Source: Aquatica leii (lineage: Eukaryota > Arthropoda > Insecta > Coleoptera > Lampyridae). Taken from it: a DNA stretch of 64,000 bases. Location of the stretch: assembly GCA_035610365.1 (NCBI GenBank), contig CM069434.1, positions 125,358,895-125,422,894 of the forward strand, in the 5' to 3' direction. Positions 32,530 to 46,900 of this stretch are shown here, one piece after another (positions within the stretch are counted from its first letter, which is position 1; every line of letters begins with the position of its first letter). The notes under the pieces were generated by a model. The model saw nothing but the letters and a program-made list of their open reading frames with translations. It had not been told where the DNA came from and did not search any database. A program made the translations under genes and the position numbers.

Positions 32530-32955
32530 AATTAACATGGCCATTTTGGGCACATGTTTTTTAAATCTTTATAAATTTTAAAATTTAAAAATTTTTTCAA
32601 CTTATTATGTAGCTTAATGATTCAATTTCAATATTAATGTTTGTTATGGAATAATTTAATTAATAACTTAAAATTTTTTGAAAATGTTACAACCTAATTG
32701 GTAAGTTTATATTCACCTTTATTACAATCGATCAGTTCATCCGTTTTTTGTTAAGAATAATTTATATTCTTAATTTGATTTAACACTATTAGTAATTTTA
32801 AAATCCTTTTTAGATGTTCACCTGATGATGGCCTCAATAATAATTTAATTGTATTTGTTATTGTCATTCGGCCGAAACATGTTGTGTTATTAAATGTTTT
32901 TGATTTACTGTGAATTATTGGCTTTTCGACCAACGTTACAATTTAATTTAATATA
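32530..32955 (+). repeat. Right inverted arm of the Penelope-like element
   Basis: Inverted partner of 30610-31038. On the plus strand it has CTGATGA (32822-32828), GGCC paired with a later GGCC, and GAAAC (32874-32878), again a hammerhead-like order with one extra base before the stem. Confidence 0.85.
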
Positions 32956-33689
32956 CTCACCAATAATATGGACCCGTTCAAGAATTTAAATAAATTAGTT
33001 TTAATAATAAAATTCGCTACAATATATATTTAAAAAAACCCAGTGTCACGTAACATTTTAGTTTTGTAAATTACAATTTTTTCATTAATTTTATGCATTT
33101 TCGTAGTACTTCTTCAAATATACTCTATTTATCATTTTTATTATCTAGATTATTTCATATTACCTATTGTCTATTATTTATATAAAATTTAATTTTTTTC
33201 TCAATTATCTAACACTATAGATAATTTTCTAACGGAAAAAAAATTTAACTGTAGAATCATCTATTTCAAGCACTGCTGGTTGCATAGGATATATGTATAC
33301 TCGCGTAATCACGAAAGAAGAGCACTCATAAAAATCATGCGTATGGTTTAATATGAAAAACAATCAAATCAAAGTGTTGCAATAATAATGAAATTCATAC
33401 AATGCAATAACATATTATAATGAACAGTCACAGTCTACCTATCAAAGTACTTTTGGAAACGTTTGATAATATTGAACCTCGGACCAACAAAATTTCGTTT
33501 TAATTTCAACAAAATTATTATGGTTATGATTATATACAAAACACACAATTGTAAAACTTAAGACCTGTTACAATAAAAGAAAAAAGCATAACTTCATTTA
33601 TATTTTATTGAAATGAATAAAATTTCAATTTTTGAATGCAACCATTCCGTTGCAGTTTTAACAATCGAACAATTTTTTTCCCAAAACTT
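32956..33689. other. AT-rich intronic stretch
   Basis: No gene or repeat is recognised. It lies in the inferred first intron of the array-B gene. Confidence 0.4.
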
Positions 33690-34430
33690 ATTTGACACAA
33701 ATTAATCACTTTCACTGTCACTATCTCAATCGAAACATGTACATATAATCAGTTCATACACTGTAATATCCAGAGCTTTTTCACGTTCACACCAATTTGT
33801 AATAACGGTTTCTGTATGACGAATACCGTTTGCCCAAAGTTCATCGGAACAGTTTCTTAAAGCTTCTGCCCACATTGCTAACACATTGTGATCTTTATAA
33901 CCATCTCTTCATATGTGCTTATTATCGTAGGTTACAGCATGTGTCCATTAATTCTATTGTGTTAAATTCACAATTATATGGTAGTAACCTCAATATATCA
34001 TGACTATTTCTTCGAATTAGTTCGTCTACTTCATATCGTTTCTCTTTCTGGATGTTTTTTGTTAAGGCAAGTAATTCGGCTTTAAACAATGTTGAATCAT
34101 ATTTTATATTATGATTTGTAAGCCAAGCAGCAATATCACTCTTCTTCCAGGCTGAAGTTGGAAATTTTTCAATTAATGTAGATTGATTAGGGGCATATTG
34201 TCCCTAATAATTAACGATCGCTTTTTTAAATTACACAATAAGTCATTTCTTAAATCATTCGGCATTCATTTCATCGCGATAACTTTCTTTTTGCGATTTG
34301 GAAGCAAATACTAATGACGCATTATTTGTAAACATCTTTTTGAACCTGCATCTGTGACGATAAATCTTTGCCATCATATCCCTCGGGTTTTCTTACACTT
34401 TGTACGGTATTATCTTGCCATGATTTTCCA
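33690..34430 (-). pseudogene. Mariner/IS630-like DDE transposase relic
   Basis: Read leftwards from 34430: SYRDEMNAEWFKK, then APNQSTLIEKFPTSAWKKSDIAAWL, YEVDELIRRNSHDILRLLPYNCEFNTIELM (near 34010-33930) and, after stops, CVSNVG. These match the widespread insect DDE superfamily protein whose conserved C-terminal block reads H.VLRLPPYHCELNPIE. The catalytic Glu context is recognisable, but the region with the preceding Asp motif is deleted. Multiple stops make it a relic. Confidence 0.65.
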
Positions 34431-34898
34431 GGATTTCCTTTTGAATAAATCCAAATGTGAGTTTATATTTGTTTGATCCAAACACTTTAATTATCTAATT
34501 ATTAATAGAGTTTCTGAGTTTGATTGTAAAATTACATCGTTTTAACTATGCCACTGCTTAATGTTTGATTGTAGCTACGCCACTGTCTACCAAATTTATT
34601 TATAATGAAAATTTTTTTTAATAATAACTGTCGTGTCGCAGTGTAATAAATTTTAATAACACTAGTATTTGTATAATTAGTATAATGCTATTTAGTGAAA
34701 GCGTTTTAAATTTATTTTTAAAATTTGCGCGCTTTTTAGCCCAATCACAGTTCGTGTAAAAGTTAATCACAAACAAGGTTCACAAATACAAATTCTCAAT
34801 CTCCCATCCCTTCCATAAGTTCGACCATTTCAATTCGATTGCCATTTTCAAACAGTTCAAAGGGTTCTCTTTAAAGGTTTATTTAAAGATTTTTAGAA

Positions 34899-34922
34899 AT
34901 GGACAATACAATTTTAAGCAAC
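34899..34922 (+). CDS. Gene B first coding exon
   Basis: The start codon is followed by seven codons (MDNTILSN) and the strong donor GTAAGT at 34923. An acceptor-like GATTTTTAG ends at 34896, two bases before the ATG, suggesting a spliced 5' leader. It is phase 0 at its end. Confidence 0.5.
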
Positions 34923-37900
34923 GTAAGTTAACAAATTATTAAATTTGCAAAAATGATTACTATGAACAGTGTTGTAAATTATCTATATAAATTCATATAG
35001 ATAAATTAATCTAGATTAATATTTTTTATCTATTTATATGTATCTAGATACAATCAAAAAATATATAAGTTATATGTATCTGTATATATATAATTTTTTA
35101 TTTAAATTATTTAAATAATATTTATAAAAAATCCAGTGTCGTAAAATTCCAGTTACAATATGTAATTGACTAATAAGAATTCGTGACCAGTTTTAAATGT
35201 AAACACATTTTCTGATTACGTCGTTTGTAAAACAGCAACATTTTTACTTAAAAAATTGAGTATTTTAATAATAATTGTTCAATTTTTATTTGCTTTTGTG
35301 TAGGAAAAGTCAATAGGCAAGATGGAGAAAGTACCCTTGAAGGAAATCTTATCAGACAACGTTCTTTCTCATAATGTAAGTATTTGCAATTATTTTGATA
35401 AAATTTGGCCTTTGTTATGTATCAGTAAGAATGATATATTTTAGAACTGAAATCACCTACCTAATTTTTTTAATTTCTTTACTTGCCAAATAATAATTAC
35501 GACAATGTCGAGTTTATTCTGGAACTGTATTAAAGAGCTTCTTTATTGAACAGTTAAAGAATTTTTTTAACAAACATTACACAAGAGCTCTAATGACAAT
35601 TCTATCGATTTAAATGTGATTACACTGAACCACTTTTTGTTGTTTAAACTTTACGTGCACGAAATATACTTATTGTTTTAACTGCAAGTTATATTTTTTA
35701 ATTGTTTTGTATTTTTATTGATTCTTTTTGTTTGTGCATTTCAAAACGTGTATTTTTTATTATTGTTAGTTTCTTTTTCTACTACTCATGAATTCGGCTT
35801 GATCGTTATTAAACTCTGCTGTACTGGCATCATATTTTTGAGTATGTAGGTATGCTGTTTATCGCTGGTTTGATATGAGACAACTTAATTTATTTATTTT
35901 TATCAATTTTTGAATAGACAAATAATTTTTTTAATTATTTTTAGACGGACCTAGAAAGTGATCAAATCCATTTAATGCAAAGTGGTGAAGGATGTGACTC
36001 TGAAGGTAATTACATTAACATTTAACAACAATATTGTTGTATCCATAAACTTTGCAGATGTTGATCAAGCGAACACATGCCCCAACATACTGAATAATAC
36101 CTTAAGTTTTACTTTAACACAGGATAACATCGGTAAGTTTTATTGTTTGCTTGTTTATTTTATTCATCAAAAACTTAATTAACAACAACATCTGAACATT
36201 CTGTTATGATAGGGAAATTTACTTGCTACTCGGGCTAATTAGTTGCATTTACAAGCATGATGGGTTGCCTATACAATACCTCGTTTAAATAAAAACAAAA
36301 AGCTTTGGTTAATTGTTAAATAACATTATTTCAAGATTATTATGTTAGCATTATTAGTTTAATCCATTTGGTTTTTTAAAAACCCAAAGGGATTTTAAGA
36401 CTGATCTAGTTTACATACTACATCGTTGGCAACAGGAAGAGACAGGTTTTTATTCATTTTTTTACTTGCCTATAAGGAAAGTATAGCGATCGCAATTTAA
36501 AAAAAAAATGTTTTGAAAAATTCCACGTTTTAAGGTCTCCTGAATCAGAAAAACGTATTTTTGACACAAAAAATTTTGGGTGTGTGTGTGTGTGTGTGTA
36601 ACGATGTACCCACGATAACTCTCGAACCAAAAGTCCTAGTAACCTGAAATTTGGTATGGAGCTGGATTTTCATATTCTCTCGGCTTTATCAAAAGATAGA
36701 TCTGATAAAGATACCGGAAGTAGATGTATCCGCTATTTTGAACAGTTTTTCTTATATGATTTTGTACGAATGCAAATTATTCGAATTATTTTTAGTTTCT
36801 TATAAAGATAATTCTTCCTAACAATTTATTCAAATAAATTTTTTCTAACATTAACAGTTTATTAGCTATTTAATTTATAATTTAACGTGATTTCCATTAT
36901 ATAATCTAGGTTCGAATCCTGCCTGCAACGATTTTTTTTTTTAGAAAAAATAAATAGCCGGTTGCACAAAAGTCTGGTTAATTGGCGATTTACTAATCGT
37001 TTTTAATACAAACATATCACTTCAAAGTGGTTTTATGACGACATAACCTTATAAAAATACATTTCTTCATCATTCCTTGTAGGAAAGTCGTGTGGTGGCC
37101 ACACCATTTTTTTTTTAATTTAGTACACTGCGCAATTTCTTCTTTATTTCTCACCTAGTCGTGAGGTAATTCTTAAATTTCGAAATCGTAATTCCCGGTC
37201 GTTACCATTTTCACTTTTTATTTGCTACTTTTACCCTCATTTATTATTTAATTCATTAGTTTCTACATTTTTATCACGACCGCACTATGTTATGATTTCA
37301 CTGTATTTTTATTTTTGGCTGCTTCCTAATTTAAAGGTTAACTCGCGTTCTTTTAAAAACATAGTACGTAAGTTCCTAATCCGCAGGCGAAAAACAAAAC
37401 GACGCGTAACCCTTGCGTTCAAAAATCTACAAATTTACGCATAAATACTTTTAATCTTAATTTCACTATGTAATCATAATCACCTATTGACTTGTCTAAT
37501 TTCCTATATTCCTTATGAAATTTGTATCTTTTCGAAATCTCAGTTCTGGTTTAAAATAATCCTTGAATAATTTAATCTATTCTTCATATGTCATTGTCTT
37601 TGGCTTATTATTTTTTTCCTATTGATGTACGTATCGTGTCCTATCGATGTTATTGAAAATGCTACTTTTGTCTTTCTATGTAGTGATTGAAATCTTCTCC
37701 AGGTACAATTTTTTTTATTTTCCCTAGCATCTTTCGATTCGTTTTCTTCACTAAATACCATAATTTAAAACATGTTTTTTTACAAAGAATTGCAACCTTT
37801 GTCGCCAAAAATGTTATGGACGTCCAATACCGTCATATCTATATACCATCTGCATAAATACGTTAAAATATTTTTTTTGGGGTGTTTGTAAATGTAACTT

Positions 37901-40900
37901 TTTACTCTTACTAAAACATGGCTTAAAATCAAAAATTTACATGTATGTGTGCAGCAGAAGATAGTAAGAATTAAGGTTGGCCTCCTTCGGCTCTGTGTTG
38001 AATGAGATCCGCTAGATGGAAACAGTATCGTTTTTAAACTTGAAAATAATACGCTCCGCCTTATCAGAATTGTTTTGTTTTGTCTTCAGCTCGGATTGCA
38101 TTTAAACTTAACTTTGAATGAATTGGAATTTTGTCGTCGTTTTACGATGAAACATAATAGACACAAAATATTTTTAAGTAAATTACGAATCATAATTAAA
38201 TGTAGCTTATGTATTTACTTACATTAGCTTCAATTTTAATTAATTGATTCGCAATAGTGTCAGACTATTATTTTATTATTTTTCGTAATTAACATAAGCA
38301 TCGTTTCAACTGTCATTTTATTATTTACGAGTAACTTAAAATAACTTATTAACACAAAAGGTCAGTTAAGGTCACTTTTATTGAATTTTTGAAATTAAAT
38401 GCGCCAGATTTTATTACCCAATTGTTTCGCACCAAAAATACTTCTTATTTGGTAACAAAATGTGTTATTTAAGTAAATATATCTAACATTATTATAAGTA
38501 ACAGTTATTATCTATTTTTGCCATGTCCGAAAAAAGATGACAATTTTAGAGAAAGACATTATATTAGTACCCGTTGATGGATGCAAAAACTATAAAAGTC
38601 TTCTCAACTAAGTGTTTGTTAGCTGTTAGCTATGAGTACTTTTTCTATTAATTGTCAGTAGGTTTCTTAGTCAATATAAATTTAAAAATGCGAAATCCAA
38701 CAAAGTTCTCAGATATCAGAATAATAATTAGTTAAAGTTTCGGTGGCCCATATGCTTGCACTATATGCTTGGCTGTATGGTGAGCACAGTAATTAATTTA
38801 GAATTCATTTCTTTATATGTAGTACCTTTGGAAAAATATGTGACAAAAAAATTTCTGTAAAAAAATCTTTTTATGCTTATGAGTTTTTAGAACGTCAATT
38901 CAAGTTGGAGACCTTTATTTTGTAAAATTTTATTAATAAAATGTATATTTTAATTATTTTAACTAATTTCTGTTAATATATTTTAACCGTATCTTATTGT
39001 ATTTAATATGAATTATGTTTGTAATTAACTGTAAACACTTGTATTATTATTGTTTACAGATTCTTCGCCGGAGGGGATGGACGCGTCCGTCGTACTAGTT
39101 AGTGGTAAGATTTCACCAATGTTTTGTGTTTGTTTTTTCTGAAGTAGGAATTAGTTAAAGTTTCGGTGGCCCATATGCTTGCACTATATGCTTGGCTGTA
39201 TGGTGAGCACAGTAATTAATTTAGAATTCATTTCTTTATATGTAGTACCTTTGGAAAAATATGTGACAAAAAATTTCTGTAAAAAAATCTTTTTATGCTT
39301 ATGAGTTTTTAGAACGTCAATTCAAGTTGGAGACCTTTATTTTGTAAAATTTTATTAATAAAATGTATATTTTAATTATTTTAACTAATTTCTGTTAATA
39401 TATTTTAACCGTATCTTATTGTATTTAATATGAATTATGTTTGTAATTAACTGTAAACACTTGTATTATTATTGTTTACAGATTCTTCGCCGGAGGGGAT
39501 GGACGCGTCCGTCGTACTAGTTAGTGGTAAGATTTCACCAATGTTTTGTGTTTGTTTTTTCTGAAGTAGGAATTAGTTAAAGTTTCGGTGGCCCATATGC
39601 TTGCACTATATGCTTGGCTGTATGGTGAGCACAGTAATTAATTTAGAATTCATTTCTTTATATGTAGTACCTTTGGAAAAATATGTGACAAAAAATTTCT
39701 GTAAAAATCTTTTTATGCTTATGAGTTTTTAGAACGTCAATTCAAGTTGGAGACCTTTATTTTGTAAAATTTTATTAATAAAATGTATATTTTAATTATT
39801 TTAACTAATTTCTGTTAATATATTTTAACCGTATCTTATTGTATTTAATATGAATTATGTTTGTAATTAACTGTAAACACTTGTATTATTATTGTTTACA
39901 GATTCTTCGCCGGAGGGGATGGACGCGTCCGTCGTACTAGTTAGTGGTAAGATTTCACCAATGTTTTGTGTTTGTTTTTTTCTGAAGTAGGAATTAGTTA
40001 AAGTTTCGGTGGCCCATATGCTTGCACTATATGCTTGGCTGTATGGTGAGCACAGTAATTAATTTAGAATTCATTTCTTTATATGTAGTACCTTTGGAAA
40101 AATATGTGACAAAAAATTTCTGTAAAAAATCTTTTTATGCTTATGAGTTTTTAGAACGTCAATTCAAGTTGGAGACCTTTATTTTGTAAAATTTTATTAA
40201 TAAAATGTCTATTTTAATTATTTTAACTAATTTCTGTTAATATATTTTAACCGTATCTTATTGTATTTAATATGAATTATGTTTGTAATTAACTGTAAAC
40301 ACTTGTATTATTATTGTTTACAGATTCTTCGCCGGAGGGGATGGACGCGTCCGTCGTACTAGTTAGTGGTAAGATTTCACCAATGTTTTGTGTTTGTTTT
40401 TTCTGAAGTAGGAATTAGTTAAAGTTTCGGTGGCCCATATGCTTGCACTATATGCTTGGCTGTATGGTGAGCACAGTAATTAATTTAGAATTCATTTCTT
40501 TATATGTAGTACCTTTGGAAAAATATGTGACAAAAAATTTCTGTAAAAAAATCTTTTTATGCTTATGAGTTTTTAGAACGTCAATTCAAGTTGGAGACCT
40601 TTATTTTGTAAAATTTTATTAATAAAATGTCTATTTTAATTATTTTAACTAATTTCTGTTAATATATTTTAACCGTATCTTATTGTATTTAATATGAATT
40701 ATGTTTGTAATTAACTGTAAACACTTGTATTATTATTGTTTACAGATTCTTCGCCGGAGGGGATGGACGCGTCCGTCGTACTAGTTAGTGGTAAGATTTC
40801 ACCAATGTTTTGTGTTTGTTTTTTCTGAAGTAGGAATTAGTTAAAGTTTCGGTGGCCCATATGCTTGCACTATATGCTTGGCTGTATGGTGAGCACAGTA

Positions 40901-43900
40901 ATTAATTTAGAATTCATTTCTTTATATGTAGTACCTTTGGAAAAATATGTGACAAAAAAATTTCTGTAAAAATCTTTTTATGCTTATGAGTTTTTAGAAC
41001 GTCAATTCAAGTTGAGACCTTTATTTTGTAAAATTTTATTAATAAAATGTCTATTTTAATTATTTTAACTAATTTCTGTTAATATATTTTAACCGTATCT
41101 TATTGTATTTAATATGAATTATGTTTGTAATTAACTGTAAACACTTGTATTATTATTGTTTACAGATTCTTCGCCGGAGGGGATGGACGCGTCCGTCGTA
41201 CTAGTTAGTGGTAAGATTTCACCAATGTTTTGTGTTTGTTTTTTTCTGAAGTAGGAATTAGTTAAAGTTTCGGTGGCCCATATGCTTGCACTATATGCTT
41301 GGCTGTATGGTGAGCACAGTAATTAATTTAGAATTCATTTCTTTATATGTAGTACCTTTGGAAAAATATGTGACAAAAAAATTTCTGTAAAAATCTTTTA
41401 TGCTTATGAGTTTTTAGAACGTCAATTCAAGTTGGAGACCTTTATTTTGTAAAATTTTATTAATAAAATGTCTATTTTAATTATTTTAACTAATTTCTGT
41501 TAATATATTTTAACCGTATCTTATTGTATTTAATATGAATTATGTTTGTAATTAACTGTAAACACTTGTATTATTATTGTTTACAGATTCTTCGCCGGAG
41601 GGGATGGACGCGTCCGTCGTACTAGTTAGTGGTAAGATTTCACCAATGTTTTGTGTTTGTTTTTTCTGAAGTAGGAATTAGTTAAAGTTTCGGTGGCCCA
41701 TATGCTTGCACTATATGCTTGGCTGTATGGTGAGCACAGTAATTAATTTAGAATTCATTTCTTTATATGTAGTACCTTTGGAAAAATATGTGACAAAAAA
41801 TTTCTGTAAAAAATCTTTTTATGCTTATGAGTTTTTAGAACGTCAATTCAAGTTGGAGACCTTTATTTTGTAAAATTTTATTAATAAAATGTCTATTTTA
41901 ATTATTTTAACTAATTTCTGTTAATATATTTTAACCGTATCTTATTGTATTTAATATGAATTATGTTTGTAATTAACTGTAAACACTTGTATTATTATTG
42001 TTTACAGATTCTTCGCCGGAGGGGATGGACGCGTCCGTCGTACTAGTTAGTGGTAAGATTTCACCAATGTTTTGTGTTTGTTTTTTCTGAAGTAGGAATT
42101 AGTTAAAGTTTCGGTGGCCCATATGCTTGCACTATATGCTTGGCTGTATGGTGAGCACAGTAATTAATTTAGAATTCATTTCTTTATATGTAGTACCTTT
42201 GGAAAAATATGTGACAAAAATTTCTGTAAAAAATCTTTTTATGCTTATGAGTTTTTAGAACGTCAATTTAAGTTGGAGACCTTTATTTTGTAAAATTTTA
42301 TTAATAAAATGTCTATTTTAATTATTTTAACTAATTTCTGTTAATATATTTTAACCGTATCTTATTGTATTTAATATGAATTATGTTTGTAATTAACTGT
42401 AAACACTTGTATTATTATTGTTTACAGATTCTTCGCCGGAGGGATGGACGCGTCCGTCGTACTAGTTAGTGGTAAGATTTCACCAATGTTTTGTGTTTGT
42501 TTTTCTTAAGTAGGATTTAGTTAAAGTTTCGGTGGCCCATATGCTTGCACTATATGCTTGGCTGTATGGTGAGCACAGTAATTAATTTAGAATTCATTTC
42601 TTTATATGTAGTACCTTTGGAAAAATATGTGACAAAAAATTTCTGTAAAAATCTTTTTATGCTTATGAGTTTTTAGAACGTCAATTCAAGTTGGAGACCT
42701 TTATTTTGTAAAATTTTATTAATAAAATGTCTATTTTAATTATTTTAACTAATTTCTGTTAATATATTTTAACCGTATCTTATTGTATTTAAGATGAATT
42801 ATGTTTGTAATTAACTGTAAACACTTGTATTATTATTGTTTACAGATTCGTCGCCGGAGGGGATGGACGCGTCCGTCGTACTAGATAGTGGTAAGATTTC
42901 ACCAATGTTTTGTGTTTGTTTTTTCTTAAGTAGGAATTAGTTAAAGTTTCGGTGGCCCATATGCTTGCACTATATGCTTGGCTGTATGGTGAGCACAGTA
43001 ATTAATTTAGAATTCATTTCTTTATATGTAGTACCTTTGGAAAAATATGTGACAAAAAAATTTCTGTAAAAAATCTTTTATGCTTATGAGTTTTTAGAAC
43101 GTCAATTCAAGTTGGAGACCTTTATTTTGTAAAATTTTATTAATAAAATGTCTATTTTAATTATTTTAACTAATTTCTGTTAATATATTTTAACCGTATC
43201 TTATTGTATTTAATATGAATTATGTTTGTAATTAACTGTAAACACTTGTATTATTATTGTTTACAGATTCGTCGCCGGAGAAGATGGACGCGTCCGTCGT
43301 ACTAGATAGTGGTAAGATTTCACCAATGTTTTGTGTTTGTTTTTTCTTAAGTAGGAATTAGTTAAAGTTTCGGTGGCCCATATGCTTGCACTATATGCTT
43401 GGCTGTATGGTGAGCACAGTAATTAATTTAGAATTCATTTCTTTATATGTAGTACCTTTGGAAAAATATGTGACAAAAAAATTTCTGTAAAAAAATCTTT
43501 TTATGCTTATGAGTTTTTAGAACGTCAATTCAAGTTGGAGACCTTTATTTTGTAAAATTTTATTAATAAAATGTCTATTTTAATTATTTTAACTAATTTC
43601 TGTTAATATATTTTAACCGTATCTTATTGTATTTAATATGAATTATGTTTGTAATTAACTGTAAACACTTGTATTATTATTGTTTACAGATTCGTCGCCG
43701 GAGGGGATGGACGCGTCCGTCGTACTAGTTAGTGGTAAGATTTCACCAATGTTTTGTGTTTGTTTTTTCTTAAGTAGGAATTAGTTAAAGTTTCGGTGGC
43801 CCATATGCTTGCACTATATGCTTGGCTGTATGGTGAGCACAGTAATTAATTTAGAATTCATTTCTTTATATGTAGTACCTTTGGAAAAATATGTGACAAA

Positions 43901-46900
43901 AAATTTCTGTAAAAATCTTTTATGCTTATGAGTTTTTAGAACGTCAATTCAAGTTGGAGACCTTTATTTTGTAAAATTTTATTAATAAAATGTCTATTTT
44001 AATTATTTTAACTAATTTCTGTTAATATATTTTAACCGTATCTTATTGTATTTAGTATGAATTATGTTTGTAATTAACTGTAAACACTTGTATTATTATT
44101 GTTTACAGATTCGTCGCCGGAGGGGATGGACGCGTCCGTCCTACTAGTTAGTGGTAAGATTTCACCAATGTTTTGTGTTTGTTTTTCTTAAGTAGGAATT
44201 AGTTAAAGTTTCGGTGGCCCATATGCTTGCACTATATGCTTGGCTGTATGGTGAGCACAGTAATTAATTTAGAATTCATTTCTTTATATGTAGTACCTTT
44301 GGAAAAATATGTGACAAAAAAATTTCTGTAAAAAAATCTTTTTATGCTTATGAGTTTTTAGAACGTCAATTCAAGTTGGAGACCTTTATTTTGTAAAATT
44401 TTATTAATAAAATGTCTATTTTAATTATTTTAACTAATTTCTGTTAATATATTTTAACCGTATCTTATTGTATTTAATATGAATTATGTTTGTAATTAAC
44501 TGTAAACACTTGTATTATTATTGTTTACAGATTCGTCGCCGGAGGGGATGGACGCGTCCGTCGTACTAGATAGTGGTAAGATTTCACCAATGTTTTGTGT
44601 TTGTTTTTTCTTAAGTAGGAATTAGTTAAAGTTTCGGTGGCCCATATGCTTGCACTATATGCTTGGCTGTATGGTGAGCACAGTAATTAATTTAGAATTC
44701 ATTTCTTTATATGTAGTACCTTTGGAAAAATATGTGACAAAAAAATTTCTGTAAAAAAATCTTTTTATGCTTATGAGTTTTTAGAACGTCAATTCAAGTT
44801 GGAGACCTTTATTTTGTAAAATTTTGTTAATAAAATGTCTATTTTAATTATTTTAACTAATTTCTGTTAATATATTTTAACCGTATCTTATTGTATTTAA
44901 GATGAATTATGTTTGTAATTAACTGTAAACACTTGTATTATTATTGTTTACAGATTCGTCGCCGGAGGGGATGGACGCGTCCGTCGTACTAGATAGTGGT
45001 AAGATTTCACCAATGTTTTGTGTTTGTTTTTTCTTAAGTAGGAATTAGTTAAAGTTTCGGTGGCCCATATGCTTGCACTATATGCTTGGCTGTATGGTGA
45101 GCACAGTAATTAATTTAGAATTCATTTCTTTATATGTAGTACCTTTGGAAAAATATGTGACAAAAAAATTTCTGTAAAAATCTTTTATGCTTATGAGTTT
45201 TTAGAACGTCAATTCAAGTTGGAGACCTTTATTTTGTAAAATTTTATTAATAAAATGTCTATTTTAATTATTTTAACTAATTTCTGTTAATATATTTTAA
45301 CCGTATCTTATTGTATTTAAGATGAATTATGTTTGTAATTAACTGTAAACACTTGTATTATTATTGTTTACAGATTCGTCGCCGGAGGGGATGGACGCGT
45401 CCGTCGTACTAGATAGTGGTAAGATTTCACCAATGTTTTGTGTTTGTTTTTTCTTAAGTAGGAATTAGTTAAAGTTTCGGTGGCCCATATGCTTGCACTA
45501 TATGCTTGGCTGTATGGTGAGCACAGTAATTAATTTAGAATTCATTTCTTTATATGTAGTACCTTTGGAAAAATATGTGACAAAAATTTCTGTAAAAATC
45601 TTTTTATGCTTATGAGTTTTTAGAACGTCAATTCAAGTTGAGACCTTTATTTTGTAAAATTTTATTAATAAAATGTCTATTTTAATTATTTTAACTAATT
45701 TCTGTTAATATATTTTAACCGTATCTTATTGTATTTAAGATGAATTATGTTTGTAATTAACTGTAAACACTTGTATTATTATTGTTTACAGATTCGTCGC
45801 CGGAGGGGATGGACGCGTCCGTCGTACTAGATAGTGGTAAGATTTCACCAATGTTTTGTGTTTGTTTTTTCTTAAGTAGGAATTAGTTAAAGTTTCGGTG
45901 GCCCATATGCTTGCACTATATGCTTGGCTGTATGGTGAGCACAGTAATTAATTTAGAATTCATTTCTTTATATGTAGTACCTTTGGAAAAATATGTGACA
46001 AAAAAATTTCTGTAAAAAAATCTTTTTATGCTTATGAGTTTTTAGAACGTCAATTCAAGTTGGAGACCTTTATTTTGTAAAATTTTATTAATAAAATGCC
46101 TATTTTAATTATTTTAACTAATTTCTGTTAATATATTTTAACCGTATCTTATTGTATTTAATATGAATTATGTTTGTAATTAACTGTAAACACTTGTATT
46201 ATTATTGTTTACAGATTCGTCGCCGGAGGGGATGGACGCGTCCGTCGTACTAGTTAGTGGTAAGATTTCACCAATGTTTTGTGTTTGTTTTTTCTTAAGT
46301 AGGAATTAGTTAAAGTTTCGGTGGCCCATATGCTTGCACTATATGCTTGGCTGTATGGTGAGCACAGTAATTAATTTAGAATTCATTTCTTTATATGTAG
46401 TACCTTTGGAAAAATATGTGACAAAAAAATTTCTGTAAAAAAATCTTTTTATGCTTATGAGTTTTTAGAACGTCAATTCAAGTTGGAGACCTTTATTTTG
46501 TAAAATTTTATTAATAAAATGTCTATTTTAATTAATTTAACTAATTTCTGTTAATATATTTTAACCGTATCTTATTGTATTTAGTATGAATTATGTTTGT
46601 AATTAACTGTAAACACTTGTATTATTATTGTTTACAGATTCGTCGCCGGAGGGGATGGACGCGTCCGTCCTACTAGTTAGTGGTAAGATTTCACCAATGT
46701 TTTGTGTTTGTTTTTTCTTAAGTAGGAATTAGTTAAAGTTTCGGTGGCCCATATGCTTGCACTATATGCTTGGCTGTATGGTGAGCACAGTAATTAATTT
46801 AGAATTCATTTCTTTATATGTAGTACCTTTGGAAAAATATGTGACAAAAAAATTTCTGTAAAAAAATCTTTTTATGCTTATGAGTTTTTAGAACGTCAAT

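Larger units (their letters stand above)
30610..32955 (-). mobile_element. Penelope-like retroelement with inverted terminal arms
   Basis: It comprises a broken RT and GIY-YIG reading frame on the minus strand, enclosed by two ~427-bp inverted arms. The arms end in mirror-image flanks (AAATTAAATTGTAACGTTGG and its complement). The 5' part of RT is missing, and the right arm abuts the coding remnant directly. Such partial inverted duplications are common in Penelope-like insertions. It sits in the inferred first intron of the array-B gene. Confidence 0.8.

Noticed and set aside
33034..35165. Two similar CCAGTGTC-containing segments as transposon ends
   Set aside because: They are in direct, not inverted, orientation and too short to support an element boundary.
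35982..36182. 66-codon continuous frame
   Set aside because: It reads through an intron; the part DVDQANTCPN onward is the real exon 36058-36132, and the rest is intronic.
36900..36930. tRNA gene suggested by GGTTCGAATCC
   Set aside because: Only a B box is visible; no A box, anticodon arm or acceptor stem could be found, so at most it is a SINE remnant.
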